Origin: Chitinophagaceae bacterium
GTDB lineage: Bacteria; Bacteroidota; Bacteroidia; Chitinophagales; Chitinophagaceae
Length of the DNA stretch: 42,569 bases
Assembly (NCBI GenBank): GCA_027486835.1
Contig: JAIXOJ010000103.1
Span: forward strand, 1-42,569
Direction: 5' to 3'
The position numbers and the translations under genes were made by a program. Positions 18,001 to 27,712 of this stretch are shown here, piece after piece (within the stretch, counting starts at the first letter, position 1; the number at the start of each line of letters is the position of its first letter). A model generated the notes under the pieces. That model searched no databases, was not told where the DNA came from, and saw only the letters and a program-made list of their open reading frames with translations.

Positions 18001-21000
18001 GGCGGAACAGCCATTACTTTCCAACGTGCATTAACGTTGAGTACAACAATTGCTAGTAATGCTACTAACCTTACTTTCTCACCAGTTATCACATTATCTG
18101 CAAGTGCAACTGGTTCAGGTACAACCAAAGCTACTACTGGTGGCTACACTTTAGCCCTTGGGTCTGGAATCACAGTAGCCAATGGTTTTGTAGATAGCCA
18201 TTCTGGTACGCCAAGTACTTTGACTGCAAATACTATTACGCTTTTGTCTAGTGCAACTTCTATTAATTGTAGTAGCGCTGATACCGTACGTTATCCAATT
18301 ACTATCAACAGTGGTGCAACAGTTACCTTAACTAATAGATTGTTAATGGGTAATACACTTACAGTTGCAGGTACTTTAAATAATGGTACTAACTCGTTAA
18401 CTGCCGCTGTAGGTTTCGCACAAAGCGTTACTGGTACAATACAAACTCAATCTTCTACTACACCATTACCTACAGGTCAAACCTGGGGCGGTACTATACA
18501 ATATAATGGTACTACCCAAAACCAAAATATCATGGTAGGTACTTATAACAACCTTGATATTTCTGGTGGAACTACAGGTACTAGAGTATTTACCAATGGT
18601 GGCACATATACCATCCAAGGTAATTATACAGCACCCACTGGTTCGGGTGCTGTAACCACAACAGGTTCTACGGTAATATTTAGCGGTTCTGCGGCGCAGA
18701 CCATTACCAATCCGGCAACTTTTGGTAGTTTAACCATCAACAAAACAGGAACCGCAAATGCTTTAACCTTAAATGCTAGAGTAACGGTAGGAACAGTATC
18801 TACAGGTACATTGACTTTAACCAGTGGTAGGGTTGTTACAACTGCTTCTAACTCATTAACCTTGGCGGATACCATCCCTTCTGCTTTATCTGGCGGTAGT
18901 GCTACAGCTTATGTAGATGGACCATTGAGAAGATATGTACGCGCTGCTAGCGTTAACTACATTTTCCCTGTTGGAAACTATGTTTCTGCTGCAAACAACT
19001 ACTTTGTAGATACCCTTACTAGTGCCTCTACAACTGATACTATTAGTGTAACTGCTGTTAAAACAAATCTTGGTTCAGCAGATGGTACAACCATTTCATC
19101 TGTTAGCACTAACGAATATTGGGTAGTTAAATCAGTATTAGCTAACACGCTTAACATGTCATTTGCTCCTGCTTCACTAGGTATTTTTGATGTATTGGCA
19201 AGTAGTACAACCGCTTCAGGCACTTATGCTTCTCTTGGTGGTACGCCTACCACTACAAGCGTTGCTGGTGCGGTATCCACAACTGCCAACACAGATGTTT
19301 TCATAGCCGTAGCCAAAACTAACACACCGGCTCCTACCATTACCAACATTAGTTCAAGCAACCCTGGAGGAACTACTTTCTATGCGGGTGCTACTTTAAC
19401 CATCACAGGATCTGACCTAAGCAACCCTACATCAGTAACTGTTGGTGGCCAATCTGTTACTCCAACTTCAAATGATGGAACTACCATCGTTTTAACTGTT
19501 CCATCTAACGCCGCAACTGGCGTTGTAACCGTAAGCACTGCTGGTGGAACTGCCACCTTTAATGGTACCTTCAATAATGCTTTCGTTTCAATCATTGATG
19601 GCTCTTGGTCAACTGCTTCTACTTGGAACAGGAACGCAACTCCAACAACAGGTTCTAATGTAATTATCAATACCCAAGTAACCTTAAACGCTAACCTTAG
19701 TGCAACGGCAATGGGTAGTTTGACTATCAATTCTGGTGATTCTCTTTGGATTGGTAGTGCAACAGCAGCATCGCAATTAGTTGTTACGGGTTCATTTGTT
19801 AATGACGGTATCCTTAAAATAAGTTCACCTGTTGGCAATTTCTACAGCTACTTCACTGCAAACGGTACTTCTACGAATAATGGTATTGTCCGGGTACACA
19901 GGGGAAGTTCTTCAAGCAGTTTGATAATTGGTGGTGCATTTGCCAATGCAGGAACTGTTATTGATAGTTCAATCTTTCAAATAAACGCAGGAGGGTCTGT
20001 TACAGGCAATGGTATAACTTACGGAAACAATGCTTCCTTACTTTATAACACAGGTGCAACCGCCTATACACCAGGAAGTGAATGGATAGCGGGAATCAGT
20101 TCCGGTGCGGGTGTTCCAGCTAACGTTCAAATTGGTTTTGCCCAAACAGGTACGATAGTTTCTGGTACCAATGTGAACTTTGGTACAGGAAGAGTTAACA
20201 CGAACAGCTTTGTGGTAAGAACAGGTTACACGGCAACCATTGCGAATGGCAATACGCTAACAGTTGCTATTTTACAAGATTCTGGTATCGTTAATATTGG
20301 AACATCTCAGTTAAATACTACTGCTATTTATGGCACCCATGCTACTTTGAACGTAACTAGCGGAACGAGCAACATCGGCACACAGGGCAATGTGAATGTT
20401 TATGGGTATTTGAAATTAAATGGTAACATCAATAGATTGTCAAGTGGTGGAAATACTGGAAAAATAAACATATTTGATTATGCGGTTTACGAAGCAGCTA
20501 ACCCTGCACCGATTATTCCTTCCATTACAAATGGCATCACAACTACAGCACGTGTTTGGCCATCCAACTCAACGCTATATTATACAGGCTTATTGGGAGG
20601 ACCAGGTTCTGGAGATACTACCCAAACATTTGGTAATGTAATTATCAACAATACTGCGCAGACTGGAACAATCACTTTTATGGGTTTCAATAGCGTGAAT
20701 AAAATGGTGATATTGAATAGTGGCCCTTTGAACAGTGGGTATGCCATACGCTACCAAAACAACACCGCGAAAACTTGGAATAGCCTTCAGGTAGGTGGTG
20801 CTTACAGTTTCAATGGTTCAACCATTACACCAGCACATTCTATGCTTGGTTTTTCTTACAACAGTGCTAATACCACAACAACTGTTACTGGCGATGTAAC
20901 AATTGGAAGCGGCGATACCCTTGTGGCTTATGGTACAGGATCCATTTTGGAAATCGGAGGCGACTTTACTGTTAATGGTGGATTCACCAATACTAATACA

Positions 21001-24000
21001 ACTGTTTCTTTCACAGGATCTTCCGCAGCCACCATCTCTGGTGTGGATACGGTTAAATTTAATAATCTTACCATCAACAAAACAGGTAGTCTTTCAAGCG
21101 CAACGGTAACGTTGGATCAACCAGTTACAGTTGCCGCTGCTGGTACACTTACACTAACTGCTGGTAGGGTAGTTACTACATCATCCAATTTTATTACTCA
21201 TTTAAATACAACTGCTGCATCCGTTACAGGAAGTTCTTCCGCATATATTGATGGTACTTTAGCTCGTGCAGTAGCTGCTGCTGGTACAGGGTATGACTTC
21301 CCAATTGGTAATACGGCTTCTAGTGGTTATTTGCCTGTAACAATCAACACCGTTGGAAGTGCATCTACTATTACTGTTACTGCAAACAAAGGAGCTACAG
21401 GTGGTTCTGCTAACGGAACTACAGTTACTTCTATAAGTAATGCAGAGTATTGGAACGTAAAATCTTCTGTTGCCAACGCTGTATCGCTTGATGTTACACC
21501 TCTTTCATTGGGCAGTAACACAGTAATTGCATCAAGTACTACCAAAACAGGTAGTTATGCATCTATTGGAGGCATACCAAGTGTTTCTAGTGTTGCAGCA
21601 GCCACTACATTATCTACTTCAAATGTATTCTATGTAGTAGGCGTTTTCCCTCCTGCTACCATTACATCAGTTAGTTCTTGTATCCCAAGTGTGGCTCTAA
21701 ATAACTTCTACACTCGTGATACACTTACCATTACTGGTACCAACTTTCAAGCTACTTCTACAGTTACCGTAGGCGGACAAGCTGCGACAATAGTAGATGC
21801 CACAGATGTACCTACAAGTTTGAAAGTATTGGTTAGCGCTACGGCTTCTACTGGTACTGTAGTGGTGGGATCTGCGTCCTTTAGCGGGACGTTGCTAGCG
21901 GGTTATGTTACACGTTATGATGGTTCATGGAACAATGGCGTAGCAGCAAATGCATCTTTGCCTAATACCTCTATTTGGTTAGGTGGTTCACAACCTACTG
22001 GAACTATCACCGCAACTATCAGGAATATTGTCACTGTCTCTTCCAGCGTTAGTGGTCTGCAAAATATCACGATCAATAGTGGCGCATCCTTAACTACTTC
22101 AAATGTTGGATGGACTTTCAACAGCTCAAATAGTCCTACATTAGTAAACAATGGTACTTTAAGCATTGGTAATTCTGCGAACTATACTAATGTAGCCATT
22201 ACCAATAATGGTACCTATAGTTTAAGTCAAGGAATTACATTCAGTGGTGGTTCGTTCACTAATAATAGGTTGGTTACTATAACTGGCGCACCTACTTTCA
22301 CTAACTACACATTAACCAATAATAGTGGCGATAGCATCACTGCAACTTCTTCAATGAGTTGGAGTGGTACCACCACCATTACCAACAATGGTTATTTCAA
22401 ACATTCAGGTACAGCTTTCTATGTAGCGGCTGGTAGTACCATTACCTTCAATGGTAGTTCTATGGATACCATCAATACGCCTACACTTTCTGGTACTGGT
22501 GCTACTTTAACCTTCACAAAAGCACCTTATATCAATGGTAACTTCAACATTAATTACCCTGTAACTATTAACGGAGCAGAATATCCTACCTACTCAAGTG
22601 GTGGTGCTATTTATTACAACACTGGTGCTGCATTCACTGTAGGCCATGAATGGAAAGTGAATACAACAAGTGGGGCTGGATATCCTGCTGGTGGTGTTAC
22701 AATCGGTGGACAATCAGCTACCAATGCTGGTAGTGAAATAACATTTGGAGCAGGTACCTACACACTAGGGGGTGCTTTCAGAGTACTGTCAGGTTTAACA
22801 CAAGATGTACCTAGTACCACCATTTTGAAAGCAAATGGAGGTATGACAATCAACGGAACATTGAATATAGCAGATGGTGCTAAAGTGCAAAGTGGTGGTG
22901 CAGTTGCGGTTGGTTCAAGTGCAACGGTTAATATTGGTTCTTCTATTTTAACTGCTTTAGCTGATAGCACGCAAGATGCTGCCCTAATGGTATATTCTGG
23001 TGCGTTAACAGATACTGGTACAGTAAATAACTTTGGCTACCTCCGCATGGGCTCAAACAACTTTACGTTGCTAGCAAGTGGTTCGTTAAGTCCTAAAGCT
23101 TACTCTGTATTTGAAGCGGACAATAACAACCCAACTTTCCCAATTGCCTCATGGCCTACTACTTCTGCTTTGTATTTGACTGGTGCTACCAATTCATTCG
23201 GCACTAATATTACCCAAGCTTTCGGTGATGTAATTTTAAATAACACAGCTCAGAGTGGATATATTACACCGGTAGGGTTCAATAATGTTCAGAATCTAGT
23301 GGTGTTGAACACAGGTGCAAATGTTGCAACCAACCAAATTAGGTTCAACAATGTAACCAACACTTGGAAATCATTGCAAGTGGGTGGTAGTTTCACCATC
23401 AATGGTAATACCATCAATTCAACATTTGCCAATATTTCACTTGCTTATACTACCTCTTCGCTTTCTACAACCATCGCTAGTAATTTCACTATCGGTGCTA
23501 ATGGTTCAGTTACTTCATCAAATAGCACTGCTATTAATGTTGCAGGAAATTTTGCAAACAGTGGTACGTTCACACAAACCACTGGTACTACAACCTTTAA
23601 TGGTACTACCGCCCAAAGTATCACAGGTGCTACTACTTTCTACGGTTTGGCAAATACCAATACATCTGGTACGCTTTCAGTTAACAGCGCAATTGGTGCA
23701 ACTACCTTAAACATTGCTGCAAATGCAGTGATAGATATGAAGTCGAATGCGCTTGCAGGTTCATCTTTAACCACTTCAGGTGCTGGTATTCTCCGTACAC
23801 AATCAACTAGTGCAACACCACTTCCTGCTAGTAAAACTTGGGCTTTCAATGTGGAATTCAACAACGCAACTGGTGGTCAATCGATTGTTGCAGGTACTTT
23901 CAATGGAGGCTTAACCAATAGCAATACCAGTGGTATAAATAGTATTACTGCTGGCATTACGGTTAACGGATTGCTCACGCTTAATACAAATAGTGTTTTG

Positions 24001-27000
24001 GCACTTAACAATGCAATAGTCATCGCAGGTACATTAACTGGTTCTACTGGTGCTGGTACCCTTAGAATATTGGATAACAATTCAAATGCTTACAGAATTC
24101 CTGTTAACCTATCATGGTCTGGTACTGTTAATTACGCCAGTGGTGGCAATAATCGAATTGTGCCAGGTACTTATAACAACCTCAGCTTGGACAATGGTAC
24201 TGCTGCAGGCATCAGTTTTGGTCGCACTACTAATGAAGTGAGTACGATTACCGTAAATGGTACACTTACTTCTGTTAGTACATCTTTCACGCCTAACAAC
24301 TGTACGTTCGTGTTTGGTGGTACCAATCAAGTGATTCCTGCTTCTATTAGTTTCTACAACCTAAGCTTAACTGGAACAGGTACTACTTTCTCCAACGGAA
24401 CAATTTATGTGTCTAACACCTTTACCCCTGGTGCTATCACTAGTGCCAATCAAGGTACTATTGCCTTCAATGGTACTGGGGCACAAAGCATACCAGTATT
24501 TAATTATGCTGGTTTAACCATCAGCGGTGCTAGAACATCTAACAGTGTTACTTTACCTGCTGGTACAGTTGGTGTATCAGGTGCTTATGCGCATACTGCC
24601 ACTTACACTACAGGTTCAACCGTATTAAATGGTTCTACTTTCGATTTCAATGGTACTGGTACGCAAACTGTTTCTGCTAACACTTATAACAACCTAACCA
24701 TTAGTGGTTCAAGAACAGGTAATGTTACCCTTGCAAGCGGTACGATCAGTGTGGCAGGGAACTTCAATCGTTCAGCAACATTTAGTTCTGGCAGTATGAC
24801 TGCTTCTGGAAACACCATCAATTTCAATGGTGCTGCTGACCAAACAATCAGTGCAGCAAGTGGTACGCTTGGTTTCAATAATCTTACGCTTAACAATACC
24901 AAATCTGGTGGTGGTGTACTAACCCTAAATAATCCAGTAACGTTAAGTGGTAATCTTAATTTAACTGCTGGTAAAATCAGTCTTGGTAGCAACAACTTAA
25001 CCCTAGCGTCTGCTTCTACTGTGTCCGGTGCAAGTAGCAGCAACTATGTAGTTGTTGCTGCTACTGGTAAATTAGTGAAATCATCTTTAAGCTCAGCCGC
25101 TTTCACGCTACCAATTGGAACTACCACTTCTTATGCTCCAGTTACCTTAACTACCACTACAGGAAATCCTGATATCACTGCAGGTGTTACAGCCTTCCCA
25201 ATCAGTACTGGAACTGTAGCCGATGCTACTAAAGTGGTTCAATTGCAATGGTCATTGTTAAGTAATAAAGTAGGTACAACTTCCACCGTTAAGTTACAAT
25301 TCAATACCAGCAACGGAGCCGCTGGTTTCGACCATGCTGCCGCTTGCGAAATAGGTAGATATACCACCACTTATGTAGGCAATGTGTATAGCGTAGGTGT
25401 ACCAACAATCAATGGTTCAGCTTACACCGTCAGTGCTGCTAGTACACCAATTGCCAACACTGGTGACAATCTGTTCATTGTAGGAAATACAAATGCAGTA
25501 TTCTCTATTGCTTCCACAACTTGGACTGGTGCTACCAATACCGATTGGGAAACATTTACTAACTGGACTAACGGTGTTCCAGTAAGTTCTAGGGATGCGA
25601 TTATTAATGTCACTACTAATAAGCCAGTGATTGCTTCATCAGCAGCGGCACAAACAGTCAAAGCCCTAACCCTTGCTTCTGGTGCCATCATTACTAACAA
25701 TAGTACACTGAACGTTACGGAAACATTAACTAACTCAGGTACTATTACAGGTACAGGTAGCTTGGTATTGAATGGTTCTTCTGCTCAATCAGTATCTGGT
25801 ACTGGTACTGTAGTTAACTTAACCATCAATAATTCCAATGGAGTAACAGTTGCAAGTGGTAGCCACGAACAATATGTTACTGGTACCTTAACGCTTAGGT
25901 CTGGAACCTTTACCACCAATGGTAATGTAACCTTAAAATCAACCAGCATAGCTAACACAGCCGTTCTTGCACCTGTAGGTACTGCCGGAAATAATGGTGC
26001 TATCAGTGGTAACGTAACGGTGGAACGCTTCATCCCTAAAGGATATCGTACCTACCGCGACTTTGCACCTAGTGTGTTCAATGCTGGAAGCATCTTCAAC
26101 AACTGGCAAGAAGGCGGTAGTTATGCCAACAATGGTTATGGTATTTTCATAACAGGAACTACTGCAGCTAACGCTAGCCACGCCGTTGATGCTACTACTG
26201 GTTTAGATCAGACAGTAAATAGTGTTAAGTCTGCTTACACTTACACAGGTGGTGTTTGGTCAGCCATTACCAACACCAAAACCACAGATTTGAATCCATT
26301 CTCTGGTTACCGTTTGTTAATTCGTGGGGATAGAACCTTCAACATGTACACTACCCCTATTTCTACAGTAGGTACTACTGGTTGGTTGTTAATGCACAAC
26401 GCTACTAACCTAAGAGCAACTGGTAATTTAATTACTGGTAATGTCGAGTACAGCACTAGTGGTGTTACAAATGCGGTGTCAGGTGCTACTTATAATAGCG
26501 CAGCATTTGGATTAAATAGTTCTTCAACCACTGGTTTCAGTTCTGTTGGTAATCCTTACGTAGCCCCTATAGATTGGAAAAACATCTGGGATAATAATCG
26601 CGCTGTTAACCTAACGCCTAATTACTACTACTTAGATCCAACACTCGGTTCCACAGGTGCTTATGTATCGTACAATGCCCTAAGCGATGTAACCAGTAAT
26701 GGTACAATCGGCACCCGCAGATACATCCAATCTGGTCAGGCATTCTTTGTGGAAAACAACAGCAGTACTTCACCAAGTTTAACCATCACCGAAGCGGATA
26801 AAGCCATCAGTTCTACCAAAACAGCCGTCTTTGGAAATAGCGCAAGTCGTAAAAAACTAGCCATCAATTTGATGAAAGCCGACGGTACAGAGTGGAGAAC
26901 AATGGATGCAGCAACAGTAGTGTTCGACCAACAGTTCAGCAATGACATTCGCTCAGAAGATGCGGTGAAAATGATCAACAGTGGTGAAAACCTCTCCATC

Positions 27001-27579
27001 GTAAACAATGGTAAATTGCTCAGTATCGAAGCCCGTCAACCAGCACAGGCAGACGATCAATTACCATTGAGCATGGATAAAATGACTAGCAGCACTTATG
27101 CCTTAAACATTGATGCTACTAACTATAAAAACAGTGGTTTAGATGCCATTTTAGTAGATGCTTTAGATAACAGCTCAAGGATACTTACCGCTGGTGAAAA
27201 CAGTATCAACTTTACAGTTGATGCGAAAAACCCAGCTACTTACGCCAACAGGTTCTCAATTGTGTTCAAAACAGTTGCCAAAACAGCAACTATTAGCACA
27301 CCAATTGCTGCCACAGCGTTAAGTATTTATCCTAATCCATTAGTCGGAAAAGCGATTAATGTTCGTTTAGGCAATCAAGCCCCTACTGGCAAGTATGTGG
27401 TAATCATCTACAACAGCCTAGGACAAAAAGTGCTAGAATCAAACCTAGAACATGCCGAAACCTCTGCTGCACACGCAGTAAAATTGGGTCAGCAATTGTC
27501 CAAAGGCGTGTACCAAGTAACGCTTCAATCTACAGTTAATAGTAAACTTGTTTACCAAAGCAATGTGGTGGTAGAGTAA
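12016..27579 (+). CDS. Giant T9SS-secreted repetitive adhesin, 5187 residues
   Basis: I start at the ATG at 12016 because it opens a classical signal peptide (MKKMFPSRN, then a hydrophobic run ending SGSAQ at residue 35). Upstream TTG and ATG codons (11902, 11926) would bury it. The mature protein begins TTYYWIGGSGNW. The body is Thr/Ser/Gly/Asn-rich beta-solenoid-like repeat with recurring YNTG-EW-GYP-NV and VFNGS-QT units. Three IPT/TIG-like domains lie near residues 1130-1212, 2439-2520 and 3212-3298; the first two, like the region near 4503, are followed or marked by a DWNTASTW-type segment. IDGPL-FPVG modules stand near 980-1060, 2300-2400 and 3080-3180. A conserved pre-CTD region (ERFIPKGYRTYRDFAP, GYRLLIRGDR, VGNPYVAPIDW) spans about 4670-4915. 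The end is a type A T9SS sorting domain from about 5100 (SIYPNP, YNSLGQKVL, KGVYQVTL). Expected at the cell surface as an adhesin. Confidence 0.93.
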   Translation: MKKMFPSRNKNASAMMCSFAILLVAMLFAVSGSAQTTYYWIGGSGNWASGKFSTTSGGGSCSCTPAITDSVVFDANSGTPTVTLTATVRLTSKGISFNSSNVTFAGAFTDSVAYMTINSSQVTFVNNVVISTGLTMTGTNPRITENAGSNGQGFTFGTGGAFSLVGNSTTNYFTGNTNSYWTFNTTTPLTAFFNPTTITVGNLQVSNGNITLGNSLNASRMNLGSFTTNQQLILAPNVVLTLGANATSIFSNSASAGAIDASASGSKVTLTSVGASYLQTTGRIFKANTTINELEININSGYVFTSAFPLTVNKLTLTQGCFNNTTNNVTVLNGGTVTRSNQNAILYASPNYGAATLPANASDRVAVVINGSCNSGFELLPTTGTNNGKIGTLTINSTFTYTVSQSFAAAPTLTAAGGGYSTNPAITFTSQNSGTNATASVVALSNGGVSTFGLTNVGNGFTTAPAYTFAAPSGQTAWAGGQSITATGTVRTNASKVYYSTTTGTTVAGAGPTHTTGAVIDGTGGVTWQYVSATPGITATGSATAQSGTGIQVDALTVNGTLNFANCITPTTLSVTGSITLGSSGVISASTLSNTVQHTLNVGGNITGGGASSSINLFNAATRGINLVFNGATTQTVSGTFGTLTFAGLSTSGSGTNVLFSTTPTISGAASIAANTTVQTGVTINTPGGMSVSGTFQLNAGGWVQTSGAGAWSYTNGTLVFNNTSSYGVANADVFWPTSNGPTNVNILQGGLTLNSANRTVSGVFQTAAGVTLNSSTLTLNGTAQLNTGGFFNQSPTYGSSSTLVYNTGTTYGVGSEWVANATSGVGVPQNVTIGATGVNNSGLSFGSASQFRQLLGDLTISNASTGNSLSLSSALGGDLYIRGSFTNNGTFTHNTRAVVFNGTSNSTTQTVSGTFNGSSTTNCITYFTMSTTGTAGVTLATPVNVSSTLTLNSGIITTTATNILTLSGTIAGSASTGSNTAHINGPLKWTFNTASGTYTYPVGKSGTLYRLALTTPNTGGASISTTVEAFASGNSAGGTIDGTLSAVSSEYWQVTSSSALSSVASVALTSGSVNSSSVVAYGDGGTYTTKGGTGGSGGTVTSTTSLSTPTTQYYSVGTLPQFSLGTVVPTAISGISGQANASGYYGQTITINGFGFTASPVTLTIGGVSVTPSSTSNTAIVFAVPTTVSSGTLQISQSGTDLTTTFTVLGYVTNANTDWNTASTWLSNSLPTASSIVTINNDITVNATVASSPATVTVQSSKSISVGASGVLTVSTTLTNNGTVTTTSGASLTTTNTFTNAGTLTMTAGGTVSIGTSGTLTSTGTFNHGTGTINFVGGTPTYSGITNFASVTIGGGVNFSGAIINGTLRINAGGYVNTTAPAYSATATLQYNTGTTYGRSIEWTASSGTIGTTVGYPQNVQVSNNTTVNMPNGASLPALGVAGNLTVDAGSSLYMDFGTPASTGALTVGGNVVLNGNLSLGNIAGGDLYVGGNWTRTGTFTPNGRAVFFNGSSNSTINSATTFDYLLVAKSSGSATITLGANTTVNQDLTLTLGILDYSTSTITVAGNVAVGSGTIATASAGQLVMTGNSKTIPALTLGNFSINGTTNKVTATGLLTFASGSTLNIGSGDTLDLGSNTISVGASFTNTGTGAIKTSSTATPALPTGRTWTGWVMLTNSSASQTLPPGTYNNIDLDYSTLIARNIDQGNGIGTGTINISGQLKWSGTGAIAFNKTTISAGATATLPFGLTFYNLTFSGVTAPLFSGGTGSTINIGATFNPGSTTSLQAGNSSAIINFSAPSGGGVVVSSQTVPSYAYPSLTISGNRGAISGVYGTVTSGSTYLNNLPSSIAAVMTGLTISDTAGFIPGGATVSAFSSGQTSSTSTVSSLNNAVVLWSPTNATTLPGAGAALTSINGTAQGGTVTVLSTVNNATTFTISSYASGTNPTLTLSSVTGLGLGMVVNSVSGGSAGFTAGALISGISGNNVTFTGTFSGSGGTAITFQRALTLSTTIASNATNLTFSPVITLSASATGSGTTKATTGGYTLALGSGITVANGFVDSHSGTPSTLTANTITLLSSATSINCSSADTVRYPITINSGATVTLTNRLLMGNTLTVAGTLNNGTNSLTAAVGFAQSVTGTIQTQSSTTPLPTGQTWGGTIQYNGTTQNQNIMVGTYNNLDISGGTTGTRVFTNGGTYTIQGNYTAPTGSGAVTTTGSTVIFSGSAAQTITNPATFGSLTINKTGTANALTLNARVTVGTVSTGTLTLTSGRVVTTASNSLTLADTIPSALSGGSATAYVDGPLRRYVRAASVNYIFPVGNYVSAANNYFVDTLTSASTTDTISVTAVKTNLGSADGTTISSVSTNEYWVVKSVLANTLNMSFAPASLGIFDVLASSTTASGTYASLGGTPTTTSVAGAVSTTANTDVFIAVAKTNTPAPTITNISSSNPGGTTFYAGATLTITGSDLSNPTSVTVGGQSVTPTSNDGTTIVLTVPSNAATGVVTVSTAGGTATFNGTFNNAFVSIIDGSWSTASTWNRNATPTTGSNVIINTQVTLNANLSATAMGSLTINSGDSLWIGSATAASQLVVTGSFVNDGILKISSPVGNFYSYFTANGTSTNNGIVRVHRGSSSSSLIIGGAFANAGTVIDSSIFQINAGGSVTGNGITYGNNASLLYNTGATAYTPGSEWIAGISSGAGVPANVQIGFAQTGTIVSGTNVNFGTGRVNTNSFVVRTGYTATIANGNTLTVAILQDSGIVNIGTSQLNTTAIYGTHATLNVTSGTSNIGTQGNVNVYGYLKLNGNINRLSSGGNTGKINIFDYAVYEAANPAPIIPSITNGITTTARVWPSNSTLYYTGLLGGPGSGDTTQTFGNVIINNTAQTGTITFMGFNSVNKMVILNSGPLNSGYAIRYQNNTAKTWNSLQVGGAYSFNGSTITPAHSMLGFSYNSANTTTTVTGDVTIGSGDTLVAYGTGSILEIGGDFTVNGGFTNTNTTVSFTGSSAATISGVDTVKFNNLTINKTGSLSSATVTLDQPVTVAAAGTLTLTAGRVVTTSSNFITHLNTTAASVTGSSSAYIDGTLARAVAAAGTGYDFPIGNTASSGYLPVTINTVGSASTITVTANKGATGGSANGTTVTSISNAEYWNVKSSVANAVSLDVTPLSLGSNTVIASSTTKTGSYASIGGIPSVSSVAAATTLSTSNVFYVVGVFPPATITSVSSCIPSVALNNFYTRDTLTITGTNFQATSTVTVGGQAATIVDATDVPTSLKVLVSATASTGTVVVGSASFSGTLLAGYVTRYDGSWNNGVAANASLPNTSIWLGGSQPTGTITATIRNIVTVSSSVSGLQNITINSGASLTTSNVGWTFNSSNSPTLVNNGTLSIGNSANYTNVAITNNGTYSLSQGITFSGGSFTNNRLVTITGAPTFTNYTLTNNSGDSITATSSMSWSGTTTITNNGYFKHSGTAFYVAAGSTITFNGSSMDTINTPTLSGTGATLTFTKAPYINGNFNINYPVTINGAEYPTYSSGGAIYYNTGAAFTVGHEWKVNTTSGAGYPAGGVTIGGQSATNAGSEITFGAGTYTLGGAFRVLSGLTQDVPSTTILKANGGMTINGTLNIADGAKVQSGGAVAVGSSATVNIGSSILTALADSTQDAALMVYSGALTDTGTVNNFGYLRMGSNNFTLLASGSLSPKAYSVFEADNNNPTFPIASWPTTSALYLTGATNSFGTNITQAFGDVILNNTAQSGYITPVGFNNVQNLVVLNTGANVATNQIRFNNVTNTWKSLQVGGSFTINGNTINSTFANISLAYTTSSLSTTIASNFTIGANGSVTSSNSTAINVAGNFANSGTFTQTTGTTTFNGTTAQSITGATTFYGLANTNTSGTLSVNSAIGATTLNIAANAVIDMKSNALAGSSLTTSGAGILRTQSTSATPLPASKTWAFNVEFNNATGGQSIVAGTFNGGLTNSNTSGINSITAGITVNGLLTLNTNSVLALNNAIVIAGTLTGSTGAGTLRILDNNSNAYRIPVNLSWSGTVNYASGGNNRIVPGTYNNLSLDNGTAAGISFGRTTNEVSTITVNGTLTSVSTSFTPNNCTFVFGGTNQVIPASISFYNLSLTGTGTTFSNGTIYVSNTFTPGAITSANQGTIAFNGTGAQSIPVFNYAGLTISGARTSNSVTLPAGTVGVSGAYAHTATYTTGSTVLNGSTFDFNGTGTQTVSANTYNNLTISGSRTGNVTLASGTISVAGNFNRSATFSSGSMTASGNTINFNGAADQTISAASGTLGFNNLTLNNTKSGGGVLTLNNPVTLSGNLNLTAGKISLGSNNLTLASASTVSGASSSNYVVVAATGKLVKSSLSSAAFTLPIGTTTSYAPVTLTTTTGNPDITAGVTAFPISTGTVADATKVVQLQWSLLSNKVGTTSTVKLQFNTSNGAAGFDHAAACEIGRYTTTYVGNVYSVGVPTINGSAYTVSAASTPIANTGDNLFIVGNTNAVFSIASTTWTGATNTDWETFTNWTNGVPVSSRDAIINVTTNKPVIASSAAAQTVKALTLASGAIITNNSTLNVTETLTNSGTITGTGSLVLNGSSAQSVSGTGTVVNLTINNSNGVTVASGSHEQYVTGTLTLRSGTFTTNGNVTLKSTSIANTAVLAPVGTAGNNGAISGNVTVERFIPKGYRTYRDFAPSVFNAGSIFNNWQEGGSYANNGYGIFITGTTAANASHAVDATTGLDQTVNSVKSAYTYTGGVWSAITNTKTTDLNPFSGYRLLIRGDRTFNMYTTPISTVGTTGWLLMHNATNLRATGNLITGNVEYSTSGVTNAVSGATYNSAAFGLNSSSTTGFSSVGNPYVAPIDWKNIWDNNRAVNLTPNYYYLDPTLGSTGAYVSYNALSDVTSNGTIGTRRYIQSGQAFFVENNSSTSPSLTITEADKAISSTKTAVFGNSASRKKLAINLMKADGTEWRTMDAATVVFDQQFSNDIRSEDAVKMINSGENLSIVNNGKLLSIEARQPAQADDQLPLSMDKMTSSTYALNIDATNYKNSGLDAILVDALDNSSRILTAGENSINFTVDAKNPATYANRFSIVFKTVAKTATISTPIAATALSIYPNPLVGKAINVRLGNQAPTGKYVVIIYNSLGQKVLESNLEHAETSAAHAVKLGQQLSKGVYQVTLQSTVNSKLVYQSNVVVE

Positions 27580-27605
27580 TCAACCTGTTTAGATTGTTTA
27601 AAATA

Positions 27606-27643
27606 AAGCGGCGGTTTCTAATGCAGAAGCCGCCGCTTTTTTT
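27606..27643 (+). terminator. Rho-independent terminator of the adhesin gene
   Basis: AAGCGGCGG and CCGCCGCTT form a 9-bp GC-rich stem, extended by TTTCT/AGAAG pairing with one G-T pair, and followed by a run of seven T. It begins 26 nt after the adhesin stop codon. Confidence 0.85.
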
Positions 27644-27666
27644 GTATAAGGTCAATACAAGTTTAT

Positions 27667-27712
27667 GGTGCATAAATGAATTTCGCTTTGCCCTCGCTTT
27701 GGGAAGCGAGGG
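27667..27712 (+). repeat. Degenerate MITE left half
   Basis: GGTGCATAAATGAATTTCGC then TTTGCCCTCGCTTTGGGAAG then CGAGGGG resembles the left end and core hairpin of MITE copies A, B and D. No right end is found within the next 150 bp, so this is a truncated or decayed copy. Confidence 0.5.

Noticed and set aside
12129-27008. Many minus-strand frames inside the adhesin gene
   Set aside because: They are valine/leucine/proline-rich shadows of the Thr/Asn/Gly-rich repeats on the plus strand.
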